A model generated the notes under the pieces. That model was not told the origin of the DNA, ran no database searches, and saw only the letters and a list, made by a program, of their open reading frames with translations. From Deltaproteobacteria bacterium HGW-Deltaproteobacteria-4 (GTDB lineage: Bacteria; Desulfobacterota; Desulfuromonadia; Desulfuromonadales; UBA2197): a stretch of DNA of 64,000 nt. Of the stretch, positions 16,157 to 25,004 are shown in pieces; position 1 is the stretch's first letter; each line of letters starts with the position of its first letter. Position numbers and translations under genes: made by a program. The stretch lies in the NCBI GenBank assembly GCA_002841765.1, contig PHAV01000007.1:62001-126000 (forward strand), given 5' to 3'.

Positions 16157-18773
16157 GCATCACCTCGCGAATCTTCATCAATAAATCCTTGGGCGTAAAT
16201 GGTTTCGACAAAAAGTTCATATCGTTTGCCACTCCTCCCTGTAGCTCGACCTTTTCGTCATCGTAGCCGCTGCAGAAAAGGGCCTTGATTGTTGGGTCGA
16301 TACGGCGTACGGCATCATAGACTTCGCGCCCCTTGAGTTTTGGCATCATCACATCAAGCAGGAGCAGATCGATATTTTCGCGGTGCCGATGGTAAAGGTC
16401 GATGGCTTCCTGGCCGTCGCGGGCAGCGAGGACGACATAGCCGAATTCTTCGAGAACATCCTGCATCATGAAGCGAGCGGTGTCGCTGTCTTCGGCCAAC
16501 AGGATGATCGCCCGCTCGTTTCTCTTGTCCTCTTCCATTGTCGGTAGAGGGACAAGCCTTTCCGGGGCGGCAGTAACCAGCGGGAAGTAGATCTCGAAGG
16601 TCGTGCCGCTGCCGATAGTGCTGCGGCAGATGATATAGCCGTGATGTTTTTTGATGATGCCGTAGACGATGGAGAGACCGAGGCCGGTTCCCTTGCCGAC
16701 TTCTTTGGTGGTGTAGAAGGGCTCGAAGATTCGTTTGATAATCTCCTGATCCATCCCCTGACCATTGTCGGTAAAGTTGAGCAGGGCATAATCACCCGGT
16801 TGTAAAAAACCATGCGCCTGAGCAGAAGCGGGATCAAGAGTAAGGGCGGTGGTGGTGATGACAATTTCCCCTCCCGCGGGGAGAGCATCGCGGGCATTGG
16901 TTGTCAGATTCATCAGGACCTGTTCGATCTCGACACTGTCGGCTACGATCGGCAAAGTGCACGAGGTGGATTCAAGCCGCAGGGAGAGGTCTTCGCTGAT
17001 TAGACGGCTCAGCAATTGTTCGATCCGCTTGGGAACCTCATTTAAATCGATAACACGGGGATTGGAGACCTGCTTGCGGCTGAAGGCGAGGAGCCCCTGG
17101 GTCAGTCTGGCGCCGCGCTCAGCGGTCTCCATGATCTGTTCGGCACTCTTCTTCAGGGGACTGTTGGCCGGCAGTTTGATGTGCATGATGCTGGCGTAAC
17201 CGATGACTGCCGTCAGGATATTGTTGAAGTCGTGAGCGACGCCACCGGCGAGTTGGCCGATGGCATCCATCTTCTGCGCGTGGCGTAACTGCCCCTCGAG
17301 TTCCTTGCGCTCGCTGATATCTTCCTTGATGGCGATGAAGTGGGTAATCGTCCCGGCTTCGTCCCGGATCGGTGCAATCAGCGCTTCTTCCCAGTAAAGC
17401 TCACCGTTCTTTTTGCGATTATGAAATTTCCCCCGCCATTCCCCCCCGGACAGAATCGTTTGCCATAATTCCTCATACGCTTTGCTGCTGGTCTCACCGG
17501 ATTTAAGGAGGTTCGGGGTTTTGCCGACAAGGTCCTCCCGCGTGTAGCCGGTGAGGGAGGTGAAGTGCGGATTGACATACTCAATGATGCCGTTGCGATC
17601 GGTAATCAAAATAGAGACGGGACTCTGTTCGACCGCGACCGAGAGCTTGCGCAGGTGAGCTTCGTTCCTTTTGCGTTCGCTGATATCACGGGCGACGGCG
17701 AGGATGACTTTCTCCCCCTCAAAGAGAATCAGTCGGGCATTGACTTCGACCGGCAGGGGGAGGGCTCCCTTGCAGCGATGTTTGCTTTCAAAGCTTGCTG
17801 CGCCCTTGTCTATGACTTCGGCAATGCGCTCCGCCACGAAATGTCCCCTCTCGGTGGCGTCAAATGCTGTCATCGGTTGGCCGATCATTTCCCCATGGCT
17901 GAAGCCGTAACGCAGGCAGGCTTCGTCATTGGCAACGAGGATGATCCCGTTGCTATCGACAATAAAAATGGCATCACTGGCTTCTTCAAAGAAGAGCCGG
18001 AACTTCTCTTCGCTGGCAAAGAGAGCTGCTTCCGCCTCTTTCCACAGGGTAATATCGAGAAAGCTGCCGCGCACACCAACAAATTCGTTGTGCTTATTAT
18101 AGACCGGACGACAGAGGTGATTGACCCAGCGAGTCTCGCCGTCGGCGGTGACGATGCGGAATTCCTGAGGTATGCCGAATTCCTGTGTATTCGCGCGCAG
18201 ACAGTGCTGCTCCCAGCTCGAAAGGTCAAGGGGGTGGATCATGCGATTCAAGAGGTCGGGGTGTGAATAAAAATCGGTGCAGGGATAGCCGGTCAAATTT
18301 TGGCAACTCGGTGAAACGTAGTGCATGCGTTGACGATCCGGCGCAATCCAGAAGACCATCTCCGCGGAGGCGTCGACAACGGTGCGATACAGGACTTCGC
18401 GACTGGCGAGCTCGTCCTGCTGGCGATCGACTTCCTTGATCAGGGCGTTGAAAGCGGCACCGAGAATCGCGAGCTCATCTTCTCCCTTCACCGGAAAGAT
18501 CCGGTCATTTCCAGTTTTTTGCGCAAGGGTTTTAACATGCTCAGTCAATTGTACGATCGGTGTGGTGAAGCCGTGCAGGTAGTGTCGGGTCACTCCGAAG
18601 GTTGAAATTAAAAGAATAAAGATGATCTGGAACTGATATCCGGAAATTGCCTGATGGATGTAATCCTGGAGCAGAGAGTCTATTAAAAAGAGGAGGATGC
18701 CTACGGCGAGAGTGATCGCCAATGGAAAGAGGATGGTGAGCCTTGTTTTCAGGGTCAAGCGGGGAAAGAACAT
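16143..18773 (-). CDS. Membrane HAMP/PAS hybrid histidine kinase
   Basis: Inner-membrane sensor kinase of 876 residues. Two TM segments near the N-terminus (about 12-31 and 45-62) enclose only a very short periplasmic loop, so the signal is probably sensed in the membrane or cytoplasm. A HAMP-like linker (PIVQLTEHVKTL) is followed by three PAS domains with PAC tails (DISERK type), the H-box [14 protein letters not shown] with His about 514, N-box NLTTNARDAL, G-boxes DNGQGMD and [11 protein letters not shown], and a receiver with LLLDVMMPKLKG and KPF. The receiver reads KLKG where MNG or MDG is usual. It overlaps the downstream HD-GYP gene, repeating the kinase plus HD-GYP layout seen at 7753-12635. 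Confidence 0.93.
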   Translation of the reverse strand: MFFPRLTLKTRLTILFPLAITLAVGILLFLIDSLLQDYIHQAISGYQFQIIFILLISTFGVTRHYLHGFTTPIVQLTEHVKTLAQKTGNDRIFPVKGEDELAILGAAFNALIKEVDRQQDELASREVLYRTVVDASAEMVFWIAPDRQRMHYVSPSCQNLTGYPCTDFYSHPDLLNRMIHPLDLSSWEQHCLRANTQEFGIPQEFRIVTADGETRWVNHLCRPVYNKHNEFVGVRGSFLDITLWKEAEAALFASEEKFRLFFEEASDAIFIVDSNGIILVANDEACLRYGFSHGEMIGQPMTAFDATERGHFVAERIAEVIDKGAASFESKHRCKGALPLPVEVNARLILFEGEKVILAVARDISERKRNEAHLRKLSVAVEQSPVSILITDRNGIIEYVNPHFTSLTGYTREDLVGKTPNLLKSGETSSKAYEELWQTILSGGEWRGKFHNRKKNGELYWEEALIAPIRDEAGTITHFIAIKEDISERKELEGQLRHAQKMDAIGQLAGGVAHDFNNILTAVIGYASIMHIKLPANSPLKKSAEQIMETAERGARLTQGLLAFSRKQVSNPRVIDLNEVPKRIEQLLSRLISEDLSLRLESTSCTLPIVADSVEIEQVLMNLTTNARDALPAGGEIVITTTALTLDPASAQAHGFLQPGDYALLNFTDNGQGMDQEIIKRIFEPFYTTKEVGKGTGLGLSIVYGIIKKHHGYIICRSTIGSGTTFEIYFPLVTAAPERLVPLPTMEEDKRNERAIILLAEDSDTARFMMQDVLEEFGYVVLAARDGQEAIDLYHRHRENIDLLLLDVMMPKLKGREVYDAVRRIDPTIKALFCSGYDDEKVELQGGVANDMNFLSKPFTPKDLLMKIREVMHAGK

Positions 18774-18928
18774 TTTTTAGCCGTTTCATGGTGAATTTAA
18801 TCTTTACTATAACACAGTTCTAAAATTATTCAGAAGATATATTTTCTGTATTCCCTGGGGCAAAAGAATGAAAGTGTGTCAATATTTGATTTAATTCTCC
18901 GGGCAACGCGTGTATTCTTGCGCCACAT

Positions 18929-18944
18929 TGGTTGCCTGCTTGCA
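18929..18944 (+). promoter_or_regulatory. Candidate sigma54 promoter upstream of gabD
   Basis: TGG, eight bases, then TTGCA: the -24/-12 spacing of sigma54 promoters is exact and the -12 element is perfect, though the CAC after TGG is replaced by TTG. The expected start near 18956 would give a 27-base leader. It lies in the 209-bp region between the divergent kinase gene and gabD, where no other element was recognised. Confidence 0.38.
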
Positions 18945-18982
18945 AGTGTGATGAATCAGCCCCTGCCAGGAAAGGAATGCCC

Positions 18983-20437
18983 ATGCTCCAACTCAACGAT
19001 TCCGGACTGTTCCGCCAGTCATGTTTGATCAACGGCCAGTGGGTCGCAGCCGAGAATGGTCAAACGATTCCAGTGACCAATCCTGCCACCGGCGCTGTTC
19101 TCGGCACTGTCCCCAGACTCGGGGCCAATGAGACGCGTCAGGCCATCCTTGCTGCCAACGCTGCTTATCCGGCCTGGCGGGCAAAGACTGCCAAAGAGCG
19201 TTCTAAAATACTCCGTCGCTGGTACGAACTGATGCTCGAACATCGTGAAGATCTGGCGATCATTCTCACCGCCGAGCAGGGCAAGCCCTTGGCGGAGGCG
19301 CGGGGCGAGATCGACTATGCCGCTGCCTATTTCGAGTGGTTTGCCGAAGAAGCCAAGCGCATTTACGGCGATGTCATCCCCCCTTCCGCGGCTGACAAGC
19401 GTATCGTCGTCCTCAAGGAACCGGTCGGCGTCTGCGCGGCGATTACCCCCTGGAATTTCCCATCGGCGATGATTACCCGCAAGGCCGGGGCGGCCCTGGC
19501 GGCTGGCTGTCCGATGATTGTCAAGCCGGCAAGTGCCACCCCCTATTCTGCCCTGGCTCTGGCGGAGCTGGCGAATCGCGCCGGGATTCCGGCCGGTGTC
19601 TTTAATGTCGTCACCGGTTCTGCGAGCGCCATCGGCGGCGAACTGACCGCCAATCCGATCGTGCGCAAGCTGACCTTTACCGGCTCGACGGAGATCGGCA
19701 AGGAGCTCATGGCGCAGTCGGCGGCGACGATGAAGAAGCTGTCGATGGAGCTCGGCGGCAATGCCCCCTTTATCGTCTTTGATGATGCTGATGTCGATGC
19801 GGCGGTAACCGGGGCGATCGCCTCCAAGTATCGCAACACCGGCCAGACCTGCGTCTGCACCAATCGTTTTCTCGTGCAGGACGGAATTTACGACACCTTT
19901 GCCGCCAAGCTGGCGACGGCAGTCAGCGCCCTGCGGGTCGGCGACGGGCTTCAGGGGGTGACGGAACAAGGACCTCTCATCGACGCCGAGTCAGTAGCCA
20001 AGGTCGAGGAACATATCGCCGACGCTGTCGCCAAAGGCGCGAAGATCCTCTGTGGCGGTGCGCGGCATGAACTCGGGGGAAATTTCTTTGCGCCGACCAT
20101 TCTCGTCGATGTCACGGCGGCGATGGCGGTGGCGCGGGAAGAGACCTTCGGGCCGGTCGCTCCCCTCTTCCGTTTTAAGACGGAAGAGGAAGCGATTGTT
20201 TTAGCGAACGACACTGAATTTGGTCTGGCCGCCTACTTCTATAGTCGCGACAATGCCCGGGTGTGGCGGGTCGCCGAAGCGATCGAGGCGGGAATGGTCG
20301 GGATCAACACCGGCCTTATCTCTAACGAAACCGCTCCCTTTGGCGGGGTCAAGCAGTCCGGGAACGGCCGCGAGGGTTCGAAATACGGTCTTGACGATTT
20401 TCTCGAAATCAAATATCTCTGCATCGGTGGTATTTGA
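18983..20437 (+). CDS. gabD: Succinate-semialdehyde dehydrogenase
   Basis: NAD(P)-dependent aldehyde dehydrogenase of 484 residues, close to the length of E. coli GabD, oxidising succinate semialdehyde to succinate. Seen in the sequence: ITPWNFPSAMITRKAGAALA, FTGSTEIGKELM, the glutamate motif MELGGNAPF, the catalytic cysteine segment NTGQTCVCTNRF and the C-terminal LDDFLEIKYLCIGGI, which is characteristic of the GabD group. ATG 18983 has AAAGG seven bases upstream; ATG 18977 is too close to that site. No gabT or gabP is next to it, so the source of its substrate is not indicated by context. It is divergent from the hybrid kinase. Confidence 0.9.
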   Translation: MLQLNDSGLFRQSCLINGQWVAAENGQTIPVTNPATGAVLGTVPRLGANETRQAILAANAAYPAWRAKTAKERSKILRRWYELMLEHREDLAIILTAEQGKPLAEARGEIDYAAAYFEWFAEEAKRIYGDVIPPSAADKRIVVLKEPVGVCAAITPWNFPSAMITRKAGAALAAGCPMIVKPASATPYSALALAELANRAGIPAGVFNVVTGSASAIGGELTANPIVRKLTFTGSTEIGKELMAQSAATMKKLSMELGGNAPFIVFDDADVDAAVTGAIASKYRNTGQTCVCTNRFLVQDGIYDTFAAKLATAVSALRVGDGLQGVTEQGPLIDAESVAKVEEHIADAVAKGAKILCGGARHELGGNFFAPTILVDVTAAMAVAREETFGPVAPLFRFKTEEEAIVLANDTEFGLAAYFYSRDNARVWRVAEAIEAGMVGINTGLISNETAPFGGVKQSGNGREGSKYGLDDFLEIKYLCIGGI

Positions 20438-20447
20438 TAGGTTGATG

Positions 20448-20506
20448 GTAGGGGCGCCCCTTGTGGGTGCCCTGCTTTTTTGTGCGCCCACCAGGGGTAC
20501 CCCTAC
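20448..20506. repeat. Intergenic inverted repeat after gabD
   Basis: GTAGGGGC and CCCCTTGTGGGTGCCC on one side mirror GCGCCCACCAGGGG and CCCCTAC on the other, around a TTTTTT loop. It looks like the dispersed GTAGGGGC.../...CCCCTAC palindromes known from many bacterial genomes, and it may also act as a terminator for gabD. Confidence 0.6.
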
Positions 20507-20532
20507 AAAATAATCTGGAACATACCCTTTTA

Positions 20533-20805
20533 ATGGATATCTATCGCCAGGAAGATTTGCGTTTGCGCCGGCATCTGCCGGTACTCGCCTGCTGGTCGGC
20601 GGGTGGCTTCAGCCATCAGGCCCGGGGGATTATTCACGCGCTCGACAGTCGCACGGTGACGGTCAAACTCCTTGAAGGGCCTGGCAATCGCGGTCAATAT
20701 GCCCGCGGCGCGCTCCTCGTCCTGCCGCGTTTTGCTGATCAGACGGCCTGGAGTTCGACTCTCTGTGTTCGACTCTGTCCGGAGCGGTCCCGCCGGACCC
20801 GTTAG
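20533..20805 (+). CDS. Small hypothetical protein
   Basis: A 90-residue ORF starting MDIYRQEDLRLRRHLPVLAC and ending RLCPERSRRTR. It is basic, soluble, and contains a beta-rich stretch (GIIHALDSRTVTVKLL) that vaguely recalls a small beta-barrel domain such as PilZ, although no RxxxR signature is present. No convincing ribosome site precedes ATG 20533. It lies between a palindromic repeat and the kup promoter. It may be real or an artefact of GC-rich sequence. Confidence 0.4.
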   Translation: MDIYRQEDLRLRRHLPVLACWSAGGFSHQARGIIHALDSRTVTVKLLEGPGNRGQYARGALLVLPRFADQTAWSSTLCVRLCPERSRRTR

Positions 20806-20825
20806 TCCTTTTTCGCATAATTCTT

Positions 20826-20855
20826 TTGTCATCTTCCGCCCATCCCTGCTATTAT
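20826..20855 (+). promoter_or_regulatory. Sigma70-type promoter for kup
   Basis: TTGTCA at 20826-20831, an 18-base spacer and TATTAT at 20850-20855; the leader to the kup ATG is about 37 bases. Confidence 0.5.
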
Positions 20856-20898
20856 CCCCCCCTTTGCGTCGACAACTTAAAATTCTGAAGGGAGATGT

Positions 20899-22716
20899 AT
20901 GAGTTCTCAGCATGCATCCGAATCGACCCTGGGCGGCATGATCAAGGCTCTCGGTCTGGTCTTTGGCGATATCGGCACCAGCCCGATCTATACGCTCACC
21001 GTCATCTTCGTCCTCACCAAGCCGACCCTGGTCAATGTCTACGGCATCCTCTCCCTGGTCTTCTGGACCATGACCATCCTCGTCACCATGGAGTATGCCT
21101 GGCTCGCCATGAGTCTCGATAAGCGCGGTCAGGGCGGCGAGATCGTGCTGCGTGAAATTATTAATGAAATTTTCAAGAAGGGACGAGTGATCGGCTTTGC
21201 CGGCTTCCTCTCCATCCTCGGCGTTTCGCTCCTTCTTGGCGACGGGGTCATCACGCCGGCGATCAGTATCCTCTCGGCGGTCGAAGGGATGCTCCTCATT
21301 CCTGCTCTCTCCGGGATGAAGACCGGGATGCTGGTCACCATCGCCGCCCTTATCGCCATGACCCTCTTTCTCTTTCAGTCGAAGGGGACGGATCGCATGG
21401 CTGCCATCTTCGGTCCGATCATGCTCTTTTATTTCGGCGCTCTCCTCCTCTCCGGGCTGATTTCGGTGGTGAGCATGCCGGAGATCATCCGCGCCATCAA
21501 CCCTCTTTATGCTATCGACTTCTTTCGCCATAACGGCCTCGCCTCTTATGTGGTCCTCTCCGAGGTCATCCTCTGCGCCACCGGTGGCGAAGCCCTTTAT
21601 GCCGACATGGGGCATATCGGCAAAAAACCGATTATCCGCGCCTGGTTCTTTGTCTTCTTCGCCCTCTTTATTAATTACCTCGGGCAGGGGGTCTTCCTTC
21701 TGCAACATCCCGACACCCGGAATATCCTCTTCGGGATGGTGCAAGCGCAATCGGCCCTCCTTTACATTCCTTTTCTCCTCTTAACCATCTGCGCGACGAT
21801 CATCGCTTCGCAGGCGATCATCAGCGGTGTCTTTTCCATTGTCTATCAGGGGATTACCACCCGCTTGATGCCGCTGATGAAGGTCGATTACACCTCGACG
21901 CACATCCAGTCGCAGATTTATATCGGCGCCGTGAACTGGATGCTGATGTGTGCCGTCATCTTCGTCATGTTCTTCTTCCAGAAGTCGGAAAATCTTGCCG
22001 CCGCGTACGGTATGGCGGTCACCGGTTCGATGACGATTACCGCGATTATGATGATCCTGGTCTTCGTCAAAGCCAATAAGTGGAAAGTTCCGCTGGTGAT
22101 CCTCATTGCCTGCATCGATCTGGTCTACTTTATCTCGACCTTCTCCAAATTCACGCACGGGGCTTACTGGTCGCTGATCCTCGCCGCCATCCCCTTTGTG
22201 ACCATTCTTATCTACACCAATGGCCAAAAACGCTTGTACCGCGCTCTTTATCCTCTCGATATGGAGACTTTTCTGACCTCTTACCAACAGATCTATGCGG
22301 CCGGCCACATTCGCGGCTGCGCCCTCTTCTTCACCAAAGGACTGGATGTCGTCCCCCCTTATGCCGTGCACACCATCCTCAAATCGAACATCGTCTATGA
22401 GCGCAATGTCTTTATCTCGGTGATGCGCACCGATGATCCCTTTGGCCAGGAGGTGCAACTCACGGAGGGGATTTCTACGGGTCTCGATTTTCTTGATATT
22501 CATGCCGGATATATGGCGGTCGTCGATATCGAGAAGATTCTCAAGGAACACGCCATCCGTGAAAAGATCATCTTCTACGGCATCGAAGAGATCCATACCA
22601 ATAACCCCATCTGGCGGGTCTTCTCGCTGCTGAAGAAGATCACCCCCAACTTTGTCCAGTTCAACAAGCTCCCGGCCGGGCGCATGCACGGCGTCGCCAC
22701 CCGGGTCGAGATGTAG
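20899..22716 (+). CDS. kup: Kup potassium uptake transporter
   Basis: Proton-coupled potassium importer of the KUP/HAK/KT family, 605 residues with about 12 TM helices and a cytoplasmic C-terminal domain. The family signature GLVFGDIGTSPIYTLTVIF starts the first TM helix, followed by GGEIVLREIINE, LLLGDGVITPAISILSAVEG, GGEALYADMGHIGKKPI and YGMAVTGSMTIT. ATG 20899 has GGGAGA 6 bases upstream. It is preceded by a plausible promoter and followed after 20 bases by the deacetylase gene, so a joint transcript is possible although the functions do not obviously match. Confidence 0.95.
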   Translation: MSSQHASESTLGGMIKALGLVFGDIGTSPIYTLTVIFVLTKPTLVNVYGILSLVFWTMTILVTMEYAWLAMSLDKRGQGGEIVLREIINEIFKKGRVIGFAGFLSILGVSLLLGDGVITPAISILSAVEGMLLIPALSGMKTGMLVTIAALIAMTLFLFQSKGTDRMAAIFGPIMLFYFGALLLSGLISVVSMPEIIRAINPLYAIDFFRHNGLASYVVLSEVILCATGGEALYADMGHIGKKPIIRAWFFVFFALFINYLGQGVFLLQHPDTRNILFGMVQAQSALLYIPFLLLTICATIIASQAIISGVFSIVYQGITTRLMPLMKVDYTSTHIQSQIYIGAVNWMLMCAVIFVMFFFQKSENLAAAYGMAVTGSMTITAIMMILVFVKANKWKVPLVILIACIDLVYFISTFSKFTHGAYWSLILAAIPFVTILIYTNGQKRLYRALYPLDMETFLTSYQQIYAAGHIRGCALFFTKGLDVVPPYAVHTILKSNIVYERNVFISVMRTDDPFGQEVQLTEGISTGLDFLDIHAGYMAVVDIEKILKEHAIREKIIFYGIEEIHTNNPIWRVFSLLKKITPNFVQFNKLPAGRMHGVATRVEM

Positions 22717-22736
22717 AAGGGACGGCAGGGTTCCCT

Positions 22737-23567
22737 ATGCGCCGATTGATCATTAATGCCGATGACCTCGGCTCCGGAAGCGAACGGGACCGGGGCATCT
22801 TCGCGAGTTTTACCGAAGGGATCGTCACCAGCGCTACGCTCCTTGCCACCGGACCGACCTTTGCCAGCGCCGCCGTAACGGCCCGAAAACTCGATCTGCC
22901 GCTCGGGGTGCACCTTAATCTCTCGGACGGCATGCCGCTGCGCGGCGCCATCCCCGGTCTCTGTACGGTGGACGGGGCCTTCCCCGGCAAGGCAGGCCTG
23001 CGCCGGTTTCTCTCTGCGGAGGAGGTCGATTCCACCCTTCTGTACCGCGAACTGGCGGCACAGATTGAGAAGGTCCTCGCTGCCGGCATCATCCCGGACC
23101 ATCTCGACGCCCACCAGCACTTCTTCCTTTTTCCTGCTGTCACCGCCGTTATCCTTGCCCTGGCGGCAGATTACACCATTCCTGCCCTGCGTCTTCCTCT
23201 GCCTGCTGAGCCGCCTGCTGCCGACCCCGGCGGTGAACTCGGCGCGGAGATGACCCTGTATCGTCGCCTGGCCCCCGCCTTTGTTGAGCAGGTGCGGGGT
23301 CGGGGGGTGGTCACCCCCGAGGGTCTCTTCGGCATGCCGCTCCTCGGTCGTCTCAACCTGCAGACCCTCGGCGAAACGTTACAGCACATCCCCGCGGGAA
23401 ACTGGGAGTTAATGGTGCATCCCGGTTTTCCGGACATGCAATCCCCCTTTTCCGGGACAGGGCGACAGGAGGAGCTTGCTGCTCTTATCTCACCGTCCAT
23501 CGCTGTTTTTCTGCGTCGCTGCGGTATCACCCCGATCAGCTTCCGGGAACTGTCATGCGCATTCTGA
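22737..23567 (+). CDS. ChbG/HpnK (YdjC) family carbohydrate deacetylase
   Basis: Predicted metal-dependent deacetylase of 276 residues in the YdjC fold. The N-terminal IINADDLGSGSERDRGI carries the Asp-Asp metal motif, HLNLSDG carries a conserved His, and DHLDAHQHFFLFP carries the third metal-binding cluster; a C-terminal VHPGFPD is also typical. Family members remove acetyl groups from diacetylchitobiose (ChbG) or hopanoid glycolipids (HpnK). Its 3' end overlaps the glycosyltransferase gene by 13 bases, so the pair probably acts on the same glycan or glycolipid, with the transferase adding an N-acetyl sugar and this enzyme deacetylating it. The substrate is unknown. Confidence 0.88.
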   Translation: MRRLIINADDLGSGSERDRGIFASFTEGIVTSATLLATGPTFASAAVTARKLDLPLGVHLNLSDGMPLRGAIPGLCTVDGAFPGKAGLRRFLSAEEVDSTLLYRELAAQIEKVLAAGIIPDHLDAHQHFFLFPAVTAVILALAADYTIPALRLPLPAEPPAADPGGELGAEMTLYRRLAPAFVEQVRGRGVVTPEGLFGMPLLGRLNLQTLGETLQHIPAGNWELMVHPGFPDMQSPFSGTGRQEELAALISPSIAVFLRRCGITPISFRELSCAF

Positions 23568-24589
23568 TCGTCCTCCCCCGTCAGGAGCGCGCGACCGGCA
23601 ACGAGGTGACCGCCGCCCGGCATTGCGCCGGGCTCCTCGCCCTTGGCCATGAGGTTGCCCTGGAACGGGTCACCCCCGCCGATGGTGCACGCTTGCGCGC
23701 CGCCGCGCGTGCCTTTGCCCCCGATGTCGTTCATCTCCTCCACGCTTATCGCAGCGGCCGTCCCTGGTTGGAGGCCGAACTCGGGAACCTCCCTTGTCTC
23801 GTGACCCTCACCGGCACCGACATCAATGCTGGTATCGAGACCCTTGAGGAAGGGCCGATCATCAATCGCGTCCTGGCCACCGCCGGGAAGATCATCACCC
23901 AGAATCCCCTGACCGCTGTGCGTCTGCGCCACGAGTTTCCCCTCCTGGCCGACAAGATCGCGTATCTGTCGGCGGGGATAGTTCTCGGCAGCGCGCCGTC
24001 CCCTGTGAACCGCGACGAGTTGGTGCCGCCGGAGGTCACCCTCTTCCTTCACCCTGCCGGGATCCGTCCGGTCAAGGGGAACCGGGCGCTCCTTGACCTT
24101 TTCGACCCCCTGGCGGCGGAAGGCCTTCCTTTCGCTGTCGCTTTCTGCGGTCCCACCCCTGACACCACCTATAGTGCTGATTTCTTTGCTGCTATGGCGC
24201 ACCGCTCCTGGGCCCGTTATCTCGGCGTTATCCCCCCCGCGGCCATGCCCGCCACCCTGCGACAGGTCGACATCGTTCTCAATAATTCACAGAGTGAAGG
24301 ACTCCCCAATATCCTGCTCGAAGCTGATTCCCTCGGGGTGCCGATGCTGGTCAGGGACATCCCCGGCAATGCCGCCGTTGTTAAAGAGGGCGTCAACGGG
24401 CTCCTTTATCACGATGCGGCTTCTTTTGCCCGCCAGGCCCGTGCCCTCATGACCGATCCGTCCCTGCGCCAACGCCTGTCCCGTCCTTGTCTCGGGTGCC
24501 ATGCCCCGGCAGTGGAGACGGAGAGTCTCGTCGCTCTCTATGAAGAGGTCGTCGCCAGCGGAAAAGATCGACTGACTGCCATCCGTTAA
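23555..24589 (+). CDS. GT4-type glycosyltransferase
   Basis: Cytoplasmic GT-B glycosyltransferase of 344 residues. The N-terminal half has NEVTAARHCAGLLALGHEV and LVTLTGTDINAGIE; the C-terminal half has the Glycos_transf_1 pattern with the EX7E motif (SEGLPNILLEADSLGVPML) and NAAVVKEGVNGLLYHDAA. The LTGTDIN and HAYRSG segments also recall the SenB/TIGR04348 selenosugar-synthase group, but no senA partner is present, so I keep the general name. The start overlaps the YdjC-type deacetylase gene by 13 bases, which points to a two-step sugar modification. Confidence 0.8.
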   Translation: MRILIVLPRQERATGNEVTAARHCAGLLALGHEVALERVTPADGARLRAAARAFAPDVVHLLHAYRSGRPWLEAELGNLPCLVTLTGTDINAGIETLEEGPIINRVLATAGKIITQNPLTAVRLRHEFPLLADKIAYLSAGIVLGSAPSPVNRDELVPPEVTLFLHPAGIRPVKGNRALLDLFDPLAAEGLPFAVAFCGPTPDTTYSADFFAAMAHRSWARYLGVIPPAAMPATLRQVDIVLNNSQSEGLPNILLEADSLGVPMLVRDIPGNAAVVKEGVNGLLYHDAASFARQARALMTDPSLRQRLSRPCLGCHAPAVETESLVALYEEVVASGKDRLTAIR

Positions 24590-24617
24590 TTTGAATTCAG
24601 GAGAAGGAGGGTTGCGT

Positions 24618-24995
24618 ATGGCGAAAGGTTATCAGGCAAACAAAGAACACCAGGAAGAGATCAGCCTCTTTGGCAAGGCGATCGGCAAACGCGCCGGTTT
24701 CAAATGTGAGTGGCGCGGCAGTAAGGAGGAGTTGCGGATCTGGGATTATCGGCCGGAGGCTGACCCGGAGCTGGCGACCCTCGCCCTTCTCTGTCAACGC
24801 TGTCGGGGCTGGGCTGTGGGGCAAAAGGCCATTGCCAACGAGCTGCACGATATCCGCAACGCCCTGTGGAGTGATATCACGGCAGTGGCGGAAGGGGCCG
24901 CGCGCGTTCTGGCGCAGTGCCGGGAGGTGTGGGCGAGAGAAGCGATTGAGGAGAGTTTCATCGATGACGCCCTCAAGGCGGAGCTCTTGAAATAG
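24618..24995 (+). CDS. PhnA-domain-like small protein
   Basis: A 125-residue soluble protein. The N-terminal part (KRAGFKCEWRG, then a spacer and LALLCQRCRGW) resembles the zinc-ribbon-like N-terminal domain of PhnA-family proteins, but the first CxxC is reduced to a single Cys, so metal binding may be lost. The rest is helical (WSDITAVAEGAARVLAQ). Function is unknown; the link to phosphonate use suggested by the name PhnA is not supported for this family in general. ATG 24618 has GAAGGAGG seven bases upstream, and the ACP phosphodiesterase-like gene follows after 9 bases. Confidence 0.7.
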   Translation: MAKGYQANKEHQEEISLFGKAIGKRAGFKCEWRGSKEELRIWDYRPEADPELATLALLCQRCRGWAVGQKAIANELHDIRNALWSDITAVAEGAARVLAQCREVWAREAIEESFIDDALKAELLK

Positions 24996-25004
24996 GGAGG
25001 AAGC

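Noticed and set aside
24618-24995. Phosphonate-use gene phnA
   Set aside because: No phn genes nearby, zinc ribbon incomplete, and the family name does not imply phosphonate metabolism.
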